A stretch of DNA of 64,000 nt from Sunxiuqinia sp965372405 (GCA_965372405.1 CBDVCE010000021.1:1-64000); one strand, 5' to 3'; counted from the first letter of the stretch, positions 16,484 through 25,704 are shown. Numbers and translations: made by a program. Notes: generated from the letters alone by a model not told the origin.

Positions 16484-16603
16484 TTATTCTTCCATATTCT
16501 CAAATACGTCTTTGTATTTTTTCATCGTGTATTTTACCAACTGATAAGAAATAATTATCAACGCTGGCCATGTTAAAAACCACATTATTGAATTCCAGTA
16601 CAT
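16484..16603 (-). CDS. cydX: CydX-like small subunit of cytochrome bd oxidase
   Basis: A 39-residue frame runs from ATG (16603-16601) to TAA (16486-16484), 39 bp downstream of cydB. The peptide begins 'MYWNSIMWFLTWPALIIISY', a single transmembrane helix after a short N-terminus, and ends in a charged tail (KKYKDVFENMEE). That matches CydX/YnhF-type peptides, which are about 30-45 residues long, begin with aromatic residues and follow cydB. In E. coli CydX stabilises the haem site of CydAB. The terminator at 16434-16459 places it as the last gene of the operon. Assignment is by size, topology and position; sequence similarity to proteobacterial CydX is weak. Confidence 0.75.
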   Translation of the reverse strand: MYWNSIMWFLTWPALIIISYQLVKYTMKKYKDVFENMEE

Positions 16604-16642
16604 ATTCTATAAAAATTGTAAATATTAAACACTTTGTCTTTA

Positions 16643-17773
16643 TCAGTAAACATGAGACTCCTCTTCCATTTCTTTCTCATCAATTTTCTTATTATTCATC
16701 ATTTTCCAAACCCACCAAATATAGGCTATAACAAACGGAACAATCAATGAGACGTAACTCATGACCGTTAGGGTAAATTGACTTGATGAAGCATTCATGA
16801 TTGTTAACGAAGATTGTAAGTCGGTATTTGATGGATAAAATGCAGTACCATTAAATCCTGCCACTAAAAATAAGGCAAAAACTGTTAGCACCGTTCCTGC
16901 TCCAACAAACCAAATTCCATTGGTCACTTTTTTAATGATTGAGATACCAATACCCCAAAGCACACCAACAACTCCTATTAATAAAATGGCTAAAACTACA
17001 GGCATTGCAATCAAATTGTGCAAGTATTTATATTTCTCCATAAATACTTCTCCTGTTGCAGTATCGTAGGCAAATCCTTCTTTCAATACTAAGCAAATCA
17101 GGAAATAAAGAAAGAATACTAAAAATGGAATCGTATTATAAATGATTTGTTTTTGCGAACGTGCAAAAATGGTCTCACTTTCCACCGAATTCATAAAATA
17201 CAAAGCACCCAAAACGCGAGCAAGAAAAAAGACAGACAATCCAAGAGCTACATTGTGAAAAGTAAGAACAGCTTCTAATCCACGATATGGACTATCCCAC
17301 AGCACATTATTCATATCATTCAACCGAAACATAGCTCCATTAAAAAATGTACCAACAGCTATTCCAATAAGAATAGTGCCAATAGCTCCATTCAATATCA
17401 AAAAAACCTCATACGTTTTTGCCCCAAGTAAGTTGGCTGGTTTCTTTCTGAATTCATACGATACTGCCTGAATTACAAAAAAGAACAGAATGGTAAACCA
17501 AACCCAGTAAGCACCGCCAAAAGAAGTGGAATAAAACAACGGAAAGGATGCAAAGAAAGCCCCTCCAAAAGTAACCAGGGTAGTAAAGGTGAACTCCCAC
17601 TTCCGCCCCAGAGTATTAACTAATAGCGTGCGTTCAGTTTCATTTTTAGCGATGGTATATATCAAAGTTTGCCCACCCTGAACGAAGGTTAGAAAAACAA
17701 ATAGCGCTCCAAGCAGGGAGATAATTACCCACCAATATTGTTGCAAAGCCAGATATGATAAATTTTCGAACAT
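16643..17773 (-). CDS. cydB: Cytochrome bd quinol oxidase subunit II
   Basis: CydB is the second membrane subunit of the high-affinity quinol:O2 oxidoreductase. The 376-residue protein is hydrophobic throughout, with about nine helices; 'QGGQTLIYTIA' and 'WEFTFTTLVTFGGAFFASFPLFYS' lie in the N-terminal quarter as in the family. It begins on the last base of cydA (TAATG overlap), so the subunits are translationally coupled. The CydX-like peptide gene follows. Confidence 0.95.
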   Translation of the reverse strand: MFENLSYLALQQYWWVIISLLGALFVFLTFVQGGQTLIYTIAKNETERTLLVNTLGRKWEFTFTTLVTFGGAFFASFPLFYSTSFGGAYWVWFTILFFFVIQAVSYEFRKKPANLLGAKTYEVFLILNGAIGTILIGIAVGTFFNGAMFRLNDMNNVLWDSPYRGLEAVLTFHNVALGLSVFFLARVLGALYFMNSVESETIFARSQKQIIYNTIPFLVFFLYFLICLVLKEGFAYDTATGEVFMEKYKYLHNLIAMPVVLAILLIGVVGVLWGIGISIIKKVTNGIWFVGAGTVLTVFALFLVAGFNGTAFYPSNTDLQSSLTIMNASSSQFTLTVMSYVSLIVPFVIAYIWWVWKMMNNKKIDEKEMEEESHVY

Positions 17774-19344
17774 TATTTGGTTCCTCCATCCATTTTAGGT
17801 CCAATCTTAATTTGACGAACCATGATTTTTATTTCAGCAATCAAAAGAATTGTAAAAATAACAGCAAACAACCAGAAGGTAACCTGAACAGCACTGGTAC
17901 TAATTTGTGTTACGGCAGCAACCGTTGGCATTAAATCCTGTATTACCCACGGCTGACGACCAACTTCAGCAACTATCCAGCCGGCCTGAGATGCAATATA
18001 TGCCAGAGGAATTGTCCATATAGCCAAGCGTAAAAACCATCTTTTCTCACGCAGTTTGGTTTTAATTGCATAGAAAAAAGCAAAGATGAAAAAGAACATG
18101 AAGTAGCCACCCAAAATAACCATGATATGAAAGCTGTAAAATGACAGCGGCACACTTGGAATTAGCATGTTTACATCTTGAATGTATCCGTAACCAAAAT
18201 ATTTAAAATAGTTTTCCTGAAAACCGGGACTCATAAATTCTGATTTCAAACGTTCCGCCTCATTTATATTGCCAGCCTTCTTGGCATCTTTAAACGCTTT
18301 CAGTTTGGCAATAGCCAGCGTCCCTCGTTCAATCTTCTCCTTTGCCGACATGATGCCGTATTTTTCATTTCCATCAATCAAATCATTCACCCCAGGAACA
18401 AAAGCATCCCAATCCATAAAGGCCATGTAAGAAAGTACATTGGGAATTTCAATCTTCATATTGAAATCTTTCAGGTTCTCATTCGCAGGATCAGTTTCAG
18501 TGGTAGACATAAACCCTAATGCAATTAACCCAGCACCTTCACTTCCATTATATAATCCTTCAAAAGCAGCAAACTTCATCGGCTGATCGCGGGCAACATC
18601 ACGTGCAGAACTATCTCCGGTACCAATTACATATACCGATGAAAGAAAGCCAAAAACTGCTGCAACAACAATGCTCTTGCGTGCAAAAACAACTTCACGT
18701 TTCTTTAGTAAAAACCATGCTGAAATTCCAATTACAAATATGGCAGCCAAAACAAAGCCAGATGAAATAGTATGTAAAAATTTATGAACTGCCGTTGGAG
18801 AGAAAAGAATCGCCCAAAAGTCAACCATTTCATTTCGAGCCGTTTCAGGATTAAATATCATTCCCACTGGCTTTTGCATCCAGGCATTGGCCACTAAAAT
18901 CCAGAGAGCAGATAAACTTGCACCAATAGCTGTAAGCCAGGTTGATAAAAGGTGAACTTTCTTGCTGACTTTATTCCATCCAAAAAACATTACTGCAATA
19001 AAAGTAGATTCAAGAAAGAAAGCCAGAATACCTTCAATGGCCAGTGGTGCACCAAAAATATCACCCACAAACCAGGAATAATTTGACCAGTTGGTTCCAA
19101 ATTCAAACTCAAGAATAATACCGGTAGCAACTCCAATTGCAAAATTAATTCCGAAGAGTGTCATCCAAAATTTGGTTATCTTTTTCCATTCAGGATTACC
19201 AGTTCTCACATACAGGCTTTCCATAATCGCTATGATAACGGTCAAACCCAGTGTTAATGGCACGAAAATCCAGTGATACATGGCAGTAAGGGCAAACTGC
19301 GCCCTCGACCAGTTGACTAAGGATAAGTCGATTGATTCTAACAT
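17773..19344 (-). CDS. cydA: Cytochrome bd quinol oxidase subunit I
   Basis: CydA binds haems b558, b595 and d, oxidises quinol and reduces O2 to water without pumping protons. The 523-residue protein has nine predicted helices. 'RAQFALTAMYHWIFVPLTLGL' near the start contains the haem ligand His, and 'GRQPWVIQDLMPT' is the conserved GRQPW motif. The Q-loop between about residues 250 and 380 is long, with an inserted charged helix. DUF4492 precedes it and cydB overlaps it. The haem d oxidase would serve microaerobic growth or detoxification when the copper oxidases are limited. Confidence 0.97.
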   Translation of the reverse strand: MLESIDLSLVNWSRAQFALTAMYHWIFVPLTLGLTVIIAIMESLYVRTGNPEWKKITKFWMTLFGINFAIGVATGIILEFEFGTNWSNYSWFVGDIFGAPLAIEGILAFFLESTFIAVMFFGWNKVSKKVHLLSTWLTAIGASLSALWILVANAWMQKPVGMIFNPETARNEMVDFWAILFSPTAVHKFLHTISSGFVLAAIFVIGISAWFLLKKREVVFARKSIVVAAVFGFLSSVYVIGTGDSSARDVARDQPMKFAAFEGLYNGSEGAGLIALGFMSTTETDPANENLKDFNMKIEIPNVLSYMAFMDWDAFVPGVNDLIDGNEKYGIMSAKEKIERGTLAIAKLKAFKDAKKAGNINEAERLKSEFMSPGFQENYFKYFGYGYIQDVNMLIPSVPLSFYSFHIMVILGGYFMFFFIFAFFYAIKTKLREKRWFLRLAIWTIPLAYIASQAGWIVAEVGRQPWVIQDLMPTVAAVTQISTSAVQVTFWLFAVIFTILLIAEIKIMVRQIKIGPKMDGGTK

Positions 19345-19350
19345 TGATTC

Positions 19351-19581
19351 TTATTTTTTTGGTTCTGTTAAATTTTCAAGTACATGATTCCCTCGCTGCT
19401 CATCAGTTTCAAAATTAGTTTTGAGAAAATTCGGAAAAAAGAAAAGCTTTAAAATGACAAACATGATAAACAATTTAACCAGAATTACAATCCATACTTG
19501 CTTTCCCCACTTGCTCATATTTCTAAAACCGTCATAATACAAATTCCAAATCCGTGAAAATATCTTTTGTTTTGTCATCAT
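19351..19581 (-). CDS. DUF4492 small membrane protein upstream of cydA
   Basis: The 76-residue protein matches the DUF4492 pattern: 'FSRIWNLYYDGFRNMSKWGK' followed by one hydrophobic helix and 'LKLFFFPNFLK'. The family is found almost only in Bacteroidota, directly before cydA, as here (6 bp gap). It is probably an inner-membrane accessory factor for cytochrome bd assembly or stability, though no function is proven as far as I know. It is the first gene of the cyd operon. Confidence 0.85.
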   Translation of the reverse strand: MMTKQKIFSRIWNLYYDGFRNMSKWGKQVWIVILVKLFIMFVILKLFFFPNFLKTNFETDEQRGNHVLENLTEPKK

Positions 19582-19912
19582 TTAATATTTAGTAACACTA
19601 TTAACTCGCCAAACACATATTCAAACAAGCTAATGTTCATTTTGTTATCAAATTTAATACTATTTCAATAATAGGGATTAGAACTCTTTTATTGAAAAAA
19701 ACTCAAGTTCCTGAACACAATAAAATTAGAAAAATTACCCCAATTAAAAGTAATAATAATCTCACCTAAAAAAATAAAATTCATTAGATAGAAAATATCA
19801 TGAGTTTTCAGGAAACCGCCAGCTACTTAGCATAGCTCGCATTTTTTTACAACCTTTAACTACAAAATATGTTTAAGTTGAAATACAAAAATCAACGACA
19901 AAAACAGTATCC
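19582..19912. other. Divergent regulatory region between cyd and cco operons
   Basis: The 331-bp gap separates two oppositely transcribed terminal-oxidase operons. CAAATTTA at 19649-19656 is TAAATTTG on the minus strand, a candidate -7 box for DUF4492-cydAB. Just before ccoI a GTTGA-N10-TCAAC inverted repeat lies at about 19876-19895. No coding frame is convincing. Oxygen-responsive control of both operons from here is plausible but unproven. Confidence 0.45.
19649..19656 (-). promoter_or_regulatory. Candidate -7 box (TAAATTTG) of the cyd operon
   Basis: On the minus strand the sequence reads TAAATTTG, matching TAnnTTTG, 68 bp before the DUF4492 start. No -33 element was found at the usual distance, so confidence is modest. 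Confidence 0.4.
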
Positions 19913-22312
19913 TTGAAAAAAGAACATCATAATTGCATCCATTGTGGTGATGATTGCGGATCAGCACCTGTTTTCTGGGATGAGAAATCTTTTTGTTGTC
20001 ATGGTTGTCAAACAGTTTACCAACTGCTGAATGACAAGCAAATGGACAAGTATTATGAGCTTGAATCTTCTCCAGGAATCAAATTGAAAACAGAGCAAAT
20101 TCCAAATGAAGAAAAATATGCTTTTCTTGAATTAGATGAAATTAGAGAGCGTTTGCTTGATTTTTCAGATTCCGGCATTTCAAAAGTTCGGTTTTTTATT
20201 CCAGGCATTCATTGTGCATCTTGCATTTGGCTGTTGGAAAATCTTCACACTTTGCACCAAGGGGTAATTCAATCATCCGTTAATTTCCCAAAGAAAGAAG
20301 TCAGTATTACTTTCAATGAAGATGAAATAACCCTTCGAAAACTGGTTGAGTTGCTTTCATCCATTCATTATGTCCCCGAAATTAATCAGCAAAGTCTGGA
20401 CAAACCGAACAAAGCAAAACCAGAGCATACATTACTAATTAAAATTGGCATTGCAGGTTTTAGTTTTATGAATGCCATGCTTTATCACTTTCCTCAATAC
20501 TTGCCAGGAAGTGAAAATCTTGATACTGATTTCAGATTTGTTTTTGCATGGCTGAGTTTTATTTTAAGCCTTCCTGTTTTATTTTATTGTGCCAATGATT
20601 ATTTCTTATCGGCTTATAAAAGTCTCCGAAAAAAGATCATCAGTATTGATTTACCAATTGCCTTGGGCTTAATTACACTTTTTGCACAGAGCACTATCGA
20701 AATAGTGGAAGGACATGGAATTGGTTATTTTGACTCACTTACAGGATTGGTTTTCTTCCTGTTAATTGGTAAATGGTATCAAAGCAAAACATATGCTGCT
20801 TTAACGTTTGAGCGAAATTACAAATCATACTTCCCGGTTGCCGTAACTAAGCTTTCCGAATCGGGAAACGAAACAATCCCACTTGACAAACTGAAAGCTG
20901 GAGATCATATTTTGGTACGAAATCAAGAGCTGATACCAGCTGATTCTACTATTCATAACGGACAAGCTAACATCGATTATAGTTTTGTTACTGGTGAATC
21001 CATCCCTGTTTCTAAAAATGAAGGTGATTTTGTTTTTGCCGGAGGACGACAAATTGGAAGTGCTATTGAATTACTGATTCAAAAAGAAGTGGAACAAAGC
21101 TACCTCACCCAGCTTTGGAATCAGGATAACCAATCGGACAAATCAACACCAGCCATGTCACTACTTATAAATAAAGTCAGTCAATACTTCACCATTATTA
21201 TTATTTCGATTGCTTTGACTGCCGGAGCATTTTGGTATTTCAAAGATGCTGAGAAAGCCATCTTTGCATTTACTTCCGTTTTAATTATCGCTTGCCCTTG
21301 CGCATTGGCTTTAACTATTCCGTTCACATTTGGAAGTACCTTGCGGCAGTTTGGTAGAAAAGGACTTTACCTGAAAAACACGGATGTCATTGAACGTCTT
21401 TCAAAAATAAAATCTATTGTTTTTGATAAAACAGGAACCATTACTCATACTCAATCTTCTAAAACTGATTTTATAGGAGATGAATTAAGTTCTGACCATC
21501 TGAAAATGATTAAGTCACTAGTTTTTCATTCAAGCCATCCATTAAGTAAGATTATTTCTAGTTCAATAAAAGAAGATGAATTATTTAAGGTTGATGGATT
21601 CAAGGAGATCCCGTCCCTTGGCATTAGTGGGAAAATAAAGGAAGCAACGATTAATATTGGTTCAAAATATTTTGTGACTGGAGATAAGAGTGGGCAGGAA
21701 GATATAAAAACACAAGTCTGGATTTTCATCGGAGGAAATGTTTTGGGATATTTTCAATTTGAAAACATCTATCGTCAAGGATTGACAGAAACGATCTCAC
21801 AACTTCAAACCAATTATGAATTGCATCTGATTAGTGGCGATAATGAATCGGAACGAGAAAACCTGACCCCTTTGTTTAAAAACCATGCACGTTTAAACTT
21901 TAATCAATCGCCAACCGATAAGTTAGAATACATTAAAACCTTGCAACAGAAAGGTGAATCAGCATTAATGATTGGTGATGGATTGAATGATGCAGGAGCA
22001 TTGAATGAAAGCAAAGTGGGTATGGTAATCGCTGATAACATCTATAATTTCACACCCGCTTGTGATGTCATTTTACAGTCAGGCAAATTTTCATCTCTCC
22101 ATCGGTTTATCCAATTCAGTAAAACCAGCATGACAATTGTGTGGTTAGGCTTTTCACTTTCATTCCTCTACAATTTTGCGGGAATTTCAATTGCGGTTCA
22201 GGGAAATTTATCTCCCATTATTGCAGCTATTTTAATGCCACTCAGTTCAGTTACAGTTGTAGCATTTGCAACATTCTCCGTGAAATTTATGGCAAATAAG
22301 GCTAAGCTTTAA
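19913..22312 (+). CDS. ccoI: Copper-translocating P1B-type ATPase CcoI/FixI
   Basis: CcoI delivers copper across the inner membrane for building the CuB site of cbb3 oxidase. The 799-residue protein starts with a Cys-rich metal-binding region ('CIHCGDDCGSA', 'CCHGCQ'), typical of FixI. An HMA-like domain follows with 'GIHCASCIW'. The membrane CPC motif is at 461-463, the phosphorylated Asp of DKTGT at 505, and 'GDGLNDAGAL' lies near the C-terminus. Translation probably starts at TTG 19913; a nearby ATG (19869) is out of frame. It heads the cco cluster. Confidence 0.93.
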   Translation: MKKEHHNCIHCGDDCGSAPVFWDEKSFCCHGCQTVYQLLNDKQMDKYYELESSPGIKLKTEQIPNEEKYAFLELDEIRERLLDFSDSGISKVRFFIPGIHCASCIWLLENLHTLHQGVIQSSVNFPKKEVSITFNEDEITLRKLVELLSSIHYVPEINQQSLDKPNKAKPEHTLLIKIGIAGFSFMNAMLYHFPQYLPGSENLDTDFRFVFAWLSFILSLPVLFYCANDYFLSAYKSLRKKIISIDLPIALGLITLFAQSTIEIVEGHGIGYFDSLTGLVFFLLIGKWYQSKTYAALTFERNYKSYFPVAVTKLSESGNETIPLDKLKAGDHILVRNQELIPADSTIHNGQANIDYSFVTGESIPVSKNEGDFVFAGGRQIGSAIELLIQKEVEQSYLTQLWNQDNQSDKSTPAMSLLINKVSQYFTIIIISIALTAGAFWYFKDAEKAIFAFTSVLIIACPCALALTIPFTFGSTLRQFGRKGLYLKNTDVIERLSKIKSIVFDKTGTITHTQSSKTDFIGDELSSDHLKMIKSLVFHSSHPLSKIISSSIKEDELFKVDGFKEIPSLGISGKIKEATINIGSKYFVTGDKSGQEDIKTQVWIFIGGNVLGYFQFENIYRQGLTETISQLQTNYELHLISGDNESERENLTPLFKNHARLNFNQSPTDKLEYIKTLQQKGESALMIGDGLNDAGALNESKVGMVIADNIYNFTPACDVILQSGKFSSLHRFIQFSKTSMTIVWLGFSLSFLYNFAGISIAVQGNLSPIIAAILMPLSSVTVVAFATFSVKFMANKAKL

Positions 22313-22394
22313 ATTCAATCAAAAAACTCTTGAAAAAAATAGCTAAATTGTAAAACAAAGTTTGGTGAATCTTGTTATTTCAAATTGATTTATG

Positions 22395-22411
22395 GTGTGA
22401 TGTTTTCACAC
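22395..22411. promoter_or_regulatory. GTGTGA-N5-TCACAC inverted repeat upstream of ccoS
   Basis: A perfect 6-bp inverted repeat with a 5-bp spacer lies 43 bp before the ccoS start. The half-site resembles TGTGA of CRP/FNR-family operators, but the spacer is one base shorter than the classic N6. It may be the operator through which the oxidase genes respond to oxygen or redox state. Confidence 0.4.
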
Positions 22412-22453
22412 AAAAAAACCATTATCGATAACCATTAAGCTTAAACTACAATT

Positions 22454-22663
22454 ATGTCAGTAGTGTTTTTGCTCATTATTATTGGAATATTAGTAGCATC
22501 CGTTTTTCTTATTGCCTTTATCTGGGCAGTAAGAACTGGTCAGTTTGATGATTCATACACCCCTTCCGTCCGTATTTTATTCGACGATAATATTCCTTCA
22601 TCTGAAAAAGATAAAGACAACATGACTGATAGGGTTCTTGAAGAAAAAACAAATAAATTTTAA
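22454..22663 (+). CDS. ccoS: cbb3-type oxidase assembly protein CcoS
   Basis: CcoS is needed for inserting haem and copper cofactors into CcoN. The 69-residue protein has one N-terminal transmembrane helix and the family motif 'FIWAVRTGQFDDSYTPSVRIL', including the conserved GQFDD. It lies between ccoI and ccoNO, with a 3-bp gap to the latter, the usual I-S-N order in Bacteroidota. Confidence 0.93.
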   Translation: MSVVFLLIIIGILVASVFLIAFIWAVRTGQFDDSYTPSVRILFDDNIPSSEKDKDNMTDRVLEEKTNKF

Positions 22664-22666
22664 TAT

Positions 22667-24823
22667 ATGGAATTACAGAAGTTTGCCTATGACAACAAGC
22701 TTACCCGCAATTTTGCTGTTGCAACACTAGCTTGGGGAGTTGTAGGATTGCTTTTTGGCTTGCTGATTGCTTTGCAGATTTTTATCCCGGCAATGAATTT
22801 CAATCTGGAATTCACCACATTTGGTAGAACCCGGCCAGTGCATACCAATGCTGTTATTTTTGCTTTTGTTGGGAATGCAATCTTCACCGCAGTTTATTAT
22901 TCGATGCAGCGTTTGCTGAAAACACGAATGTTTAGTGATGTACTCGGGAAAATCCATTTTTGGGGTTGGCAATTAATAATTGTTTCGGCTGCCGTTACAT
23001 TGTTGGCAGGTTATACATCAGGTAAAGAATACGCCGAGTTGGAGTGGCCAATTGACATTGCCATCACTCTTGTATGGGTAGTATTTGGTATCAATATGTT
23101 TGGAACAATTTTGCAACGAAGAACTACTCATATTTACGTGACTATTTGGTTTTTCATTGCCACCTGGGTAACCGTTGCTGTGCTTCACATTGTTAATTCC
23201 ATTGAACTTCCTTTTAGCATGCTAAAAAGCTACCCGGTTTATGCTGGTATTCAAGATGCTCTTGTGCAGTGGTGGTATGGTCACAATGCTGTAGCATTTT
23301 TCCTGACTACCCCTTTTCTTGGGCTGATGTACTATTTTGTACCGAAAGCTGCTAACCGTCCGGTGTATTCTTATAAGCTTTCAATTGTACACTTCTGGTC
23401 ATTAATCTTTATATACATTTGGGCCGGACCGCACCATTTGCTTTACAACTCACTTCCAGACTGGCTTCAGGCTTTGGGAACTACCTTCTCCGTAATGCTA
23501 CTGGCTCCAAGTTGGGGAGGAATGATCAACGGTCTACTCACACTTCGAGGAGCTTGGGACAAAGTTCGAAAAGATCCAATTCTGAAAATGTTTGTGGTAG
23601 GACTGACAGCTTATGGTATGTCAACCTTTGAGGGACCGCTATTATCATTTAAAACAGTTAATGCAATTAGTCACTTTACCGACTGGACAGTTGCCCACGT
23701 ACATATTGGAGCATTGGGATGGAATGGACTGCTAACTTTTGGAATGCTTTACTGGTTATTCCCAAGATTATATAAGACCAAACTATACTCCGTAAAATTA
23801 GCTAACGTACACTTCTGGATTTCAACGCTAGCCATTATCTTTTACGCAATTCCATTATACATTGGTGGTATTACTCAGGCCTTAATGTGGAAACAATTTA
23901 CTCCAGAAGGCTTTTTAATGTATCCAAATTTTTTGGAAACAGTTAACCAGTTAATTCCAATGTATGCCATTCGTGCATTTGGTGGAGGACTATATGTAAT
24001 TGGAATCTTCCTGTTAATCTACAATGTTGTTAAAACGGCTCAATCTGGAAGTTTTGTAAAAGAAGAAGCAGTTGAAGCACCTGCTTTAAAACCTCAGCCA
24101 AAAGAAAAGACAAGTTCTGAAAGCTGGCACAGCTTCCTGGAACGTAACCCAATCCGCTTCCTTATTTGGGCAACCATTGCCATTCTAATTGGGGGAATCA
24201 TGGAGATTGTTCCTACTTATTTGATCAAAACAAACATTCCAACAATATCCAGTGTGCAACCTTACACACCATTAGAGTTACACGGTAGAGACATCTATAT
24301 AAAAGAAGGCTGTTACAATTGTCATTCACAAATGATCCGTCCATTCCGATCAGAAACAGAGCGATATGGTGAATATTCAAAAGCTGGAGAATTTGTTTAC
24401 GATCATCCATTCCAATTTGGATCAAAACGTACAGGACCTGATTTGGCTCGGGAAGGAGTAAAAACAGGTAGATTGTACAAACCGAATGCCTGGCATTACA
24501 ACCATTTCATCGATCCCCAAAAGATGAATGAAGGTTCTATCATGCCTCCATATCCGTGGTTAGCTAAAAAAGATATCGACCTTAAATCAACTGCTCCACG
24601 AATCAGAGCCATGATGAAACTAGGCGTTCCTTATCCGGAAAACTACGAACACAAGGCCAATGAAGATTTAAGAAAGCAAGCTGATGAAATTGCACAGAAC
24701 CTTCGCGAGGCAGGTATTGAGACTGAAAGCACGAAAGAAATAATTGCACTAATTGCCTACATGCAGCGATTAGGAACAGATATTATGAAACCCGCGGTAG
24801 AAGAAACTGAAGATCATGATTAA
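22667..24823 (+). CDS. ccoN: cbb3 cytochrome c oxidase, fused CcoN-CcoO
   Basis: A single 718-residue chain combines the catalytic subunit CcoN (about residues 1-460) and the monohaem subunit CcoO (about 495-718). The CcoN part carries the haem and CuB ligands, including 'WWYGHNAVAFFLTTPFLGLMY' and 'GPHHLLYNS'. A variable linker with 'APALKPQPKEK' joins the parts. The CcoO part has a transmembrane anchor and then the haem site CYNCH at 549-553 followed by 'MIRPFRSETERYGEYSKAGE'. The fusion is common in Bacteroidota. The complex reduces O2 with high affinity using cytochrome c electrons. Confidence 0.96.
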   Translation: MELQKFAYDNKLTRNFAVATLAWGVVGLLFGLLIALQIFIPAMNFNLEFTTFGRTRPVHTNAVIFAFVGNAIFTAVYYSMQRLLKTRMFSDVLGKIHFWGWQLIIVSAAVTLLAGYTSGKEYAELEWPIDIAITLVWVVFGINMFGTILQRRTTHIYVTIWFFIATWVTVAVLHIVNSIELPFSMLKSYPVYAGIQDALVQWWYGHNAVAFFLTTPFLGLMYYFVPKAANRPVYSYKLSIVHFWSLIFIYIWAGPHHLLYNSLPDWLQALGTTFSVMLLAPSWGGMINGLLTLRGAWDKVRKDPILKMFVVGLTAYGMSTFEGPLLSFKTVNAISHFTDWTVAHVHIGALGWNGLLTFGMLYWLFPRLYKTKLYSVKLANVHFWISTLAIIFYAIPLYIGGITQALMWKQFTPEGFLMYPNFLETVNQLIPMYAIRAFGGGLYVIGIFLLIYNVVKTAQSGSFVKEEAVEAPALKPQPKEKTSSESWHSFLERNPIRFLIWATIAILIGGIMEIVPTYLIKTNIPTISSVQPYTPLELHGRDIYIKEGCYNCHSQMIRPFRSETERYGEYSKAGEFVYDHPFQFGSKRTGPDLAREGVKTGRLYKPNAWHYNHFIDPQKMNEGSIMPPYPWLAKKDIDLKSTAPRIRAMMKLGVPYPENYEHKANEDLRKQADEIAQNLREAGIETESTKEIIALIAYMQRLGTDIMKPAVEETEDHD

Positions 24824-24980
24824 AGAACATTTACAAAGTATCTCAGGTGTAGAATTTTATGCCATTGGAGGATTTATTATCTTTTTTGTCTTTTTCATTT
24901 TAGTAACAATACATACCTTAAAAATGAAAAAAGAAAAATTAGAAAGGTATAGCAACATCCCACTTGAAGATGAATTATAA
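24816..24980 (+). CDS. ccoQ: CcoQ-like small membrane subunit of cbb3 oxidase
   Basis: A 54-residue frame overlaps the end of ccoNO by 8 bp, starting at ATG 24816 and ending at TAA 24980. It begins 'MIKEHLQSISGVEFYAIGGF', has one transmembrane helix (about residues 12-36) and a charged tail 'KMKKEKLERYSNIPLEDEL'. Size, topology and position between CcoO and CcoP identify it as CcoQ, a small subunit that stabilises the complex. The short length makes sequence-based proof weak, but gene order is canonical. Confidence 0.85.
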   Translation: MIKEHLQSISGVEFYAIGGFIIFFVFFILVTIHTLKMKKEKLERYSNIPLEDEL

Positions 24981-25044
24981 AATGACATTTAATGACTCAA
25001 TGATCAGTTCACTAATCAGAATTGATCGATCAAATTGAAATCAT

Positions 25045-25704
25045 ATGAGTACACAAGAAGAAAAACAACACGATAATAACCAACAAGAAGTTGATGACGT
25101 GACAAAGGTTAAGCTAATTGGCGGTCACGATTTTGATGGGATCAGGGAACTGGACAACCCTCTTCCCCCATGGTTGAAATATCTGTTTTACGCAAGTATG
25201 GTGTTTTCCGCAGCATACCTGATTTTACTATTCGTTTTTAAAGATGAAAGTATCATTCAGGATCTCGAGTACCAAAATGAGATGGCTGAAGCCCGAGGTG
25301 AACTTGAAAAAGAAAACCCTGCAGAAGGAGAAGAAACGGTTATTGTAGTCCGCACTGAAGCCGACATCATGGCAAGTGGACAAGAAACCTTTACAAAGAT
25401 ATGTGCGGTTTGCCATGGTAAATTTGGCGAAGGTCTCGTAGGTCCTAACTTCACTGATGAATTTTGGATTCATGGTGGTTCGAGGGAAGATCAGCACAAG
25501 ATTATTATTAGTGGTGTTATTGAAAAGGGAATGATCTCTTACAAAAACCAGCTGAGTGAAACGGCTATTCAGGATGTAATCACCTATATAAATAGTTTGT
25601 TGGGAACAAATCCTCCAAACCAAAAAGCTGCAGAGGGTGAAAAATACATTCAGGTTGTTGAACCAGTGGCTGAAGAAGTAGTTGACGAAACTGCAAGCGA
25701 GTAG
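25045..25704 (+). CDS. ccoP: cbb3 oxidase cytochrome c subunit CcoP (monohaem)
   Basis: CcoP receives electrons from soluble or membrane-bound cytochrome c. The 219-residue protein has the N-terminal CcoP motif 'HDFDGIRELDNPLPPWL', one transmembrane helix (about 48-68) and a single cytochrome c domain with haem site CAVCH at 120-124. Proteobacterial CcoP usually has two haems, so this is the shorter form often seen in Bacteroidota. The acidic tail after residue 190 is unusual in composition but probably disordered. An AATTGATCGATCAAATT palindrome lies 15-30 bp before the start. Confidence 0.93.
   Translation: MSTQEEKQHDNNQQEVDDVTKVKLIGGHDFDGIRELDNPLPPWLKYLFYASMVFSAAYLILLFVFKDESIIQDLEYQNEMAEARGELEKENPAEGEETVIVVRTEADIMASGQETFTKICAVCHGKFGEGLVGPNFTDEFWIHGGSREDQHKIIISGVIEKGMISYKNQLSETAIQDVITYINSLLGTNPPNQKAAEGEKYIQVVEPVAEEVVDETASE

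Noticed and set aside
19876..19895. GTTGA-N10-TCAAC as an FNR box before ccoI
   Set aside because: The spacing is wrong for TTGAT-N4-ATCAA; it is a chance-level palindrome without a conserved context.
25022..25033. TTGATCGATCAA palindrome before ccoP as an FNR site
   Set aside because: The inner spacer is 2 bp instead of 4, and it lies inside a transcription unit; it may be chance in A/T-rich DNA.
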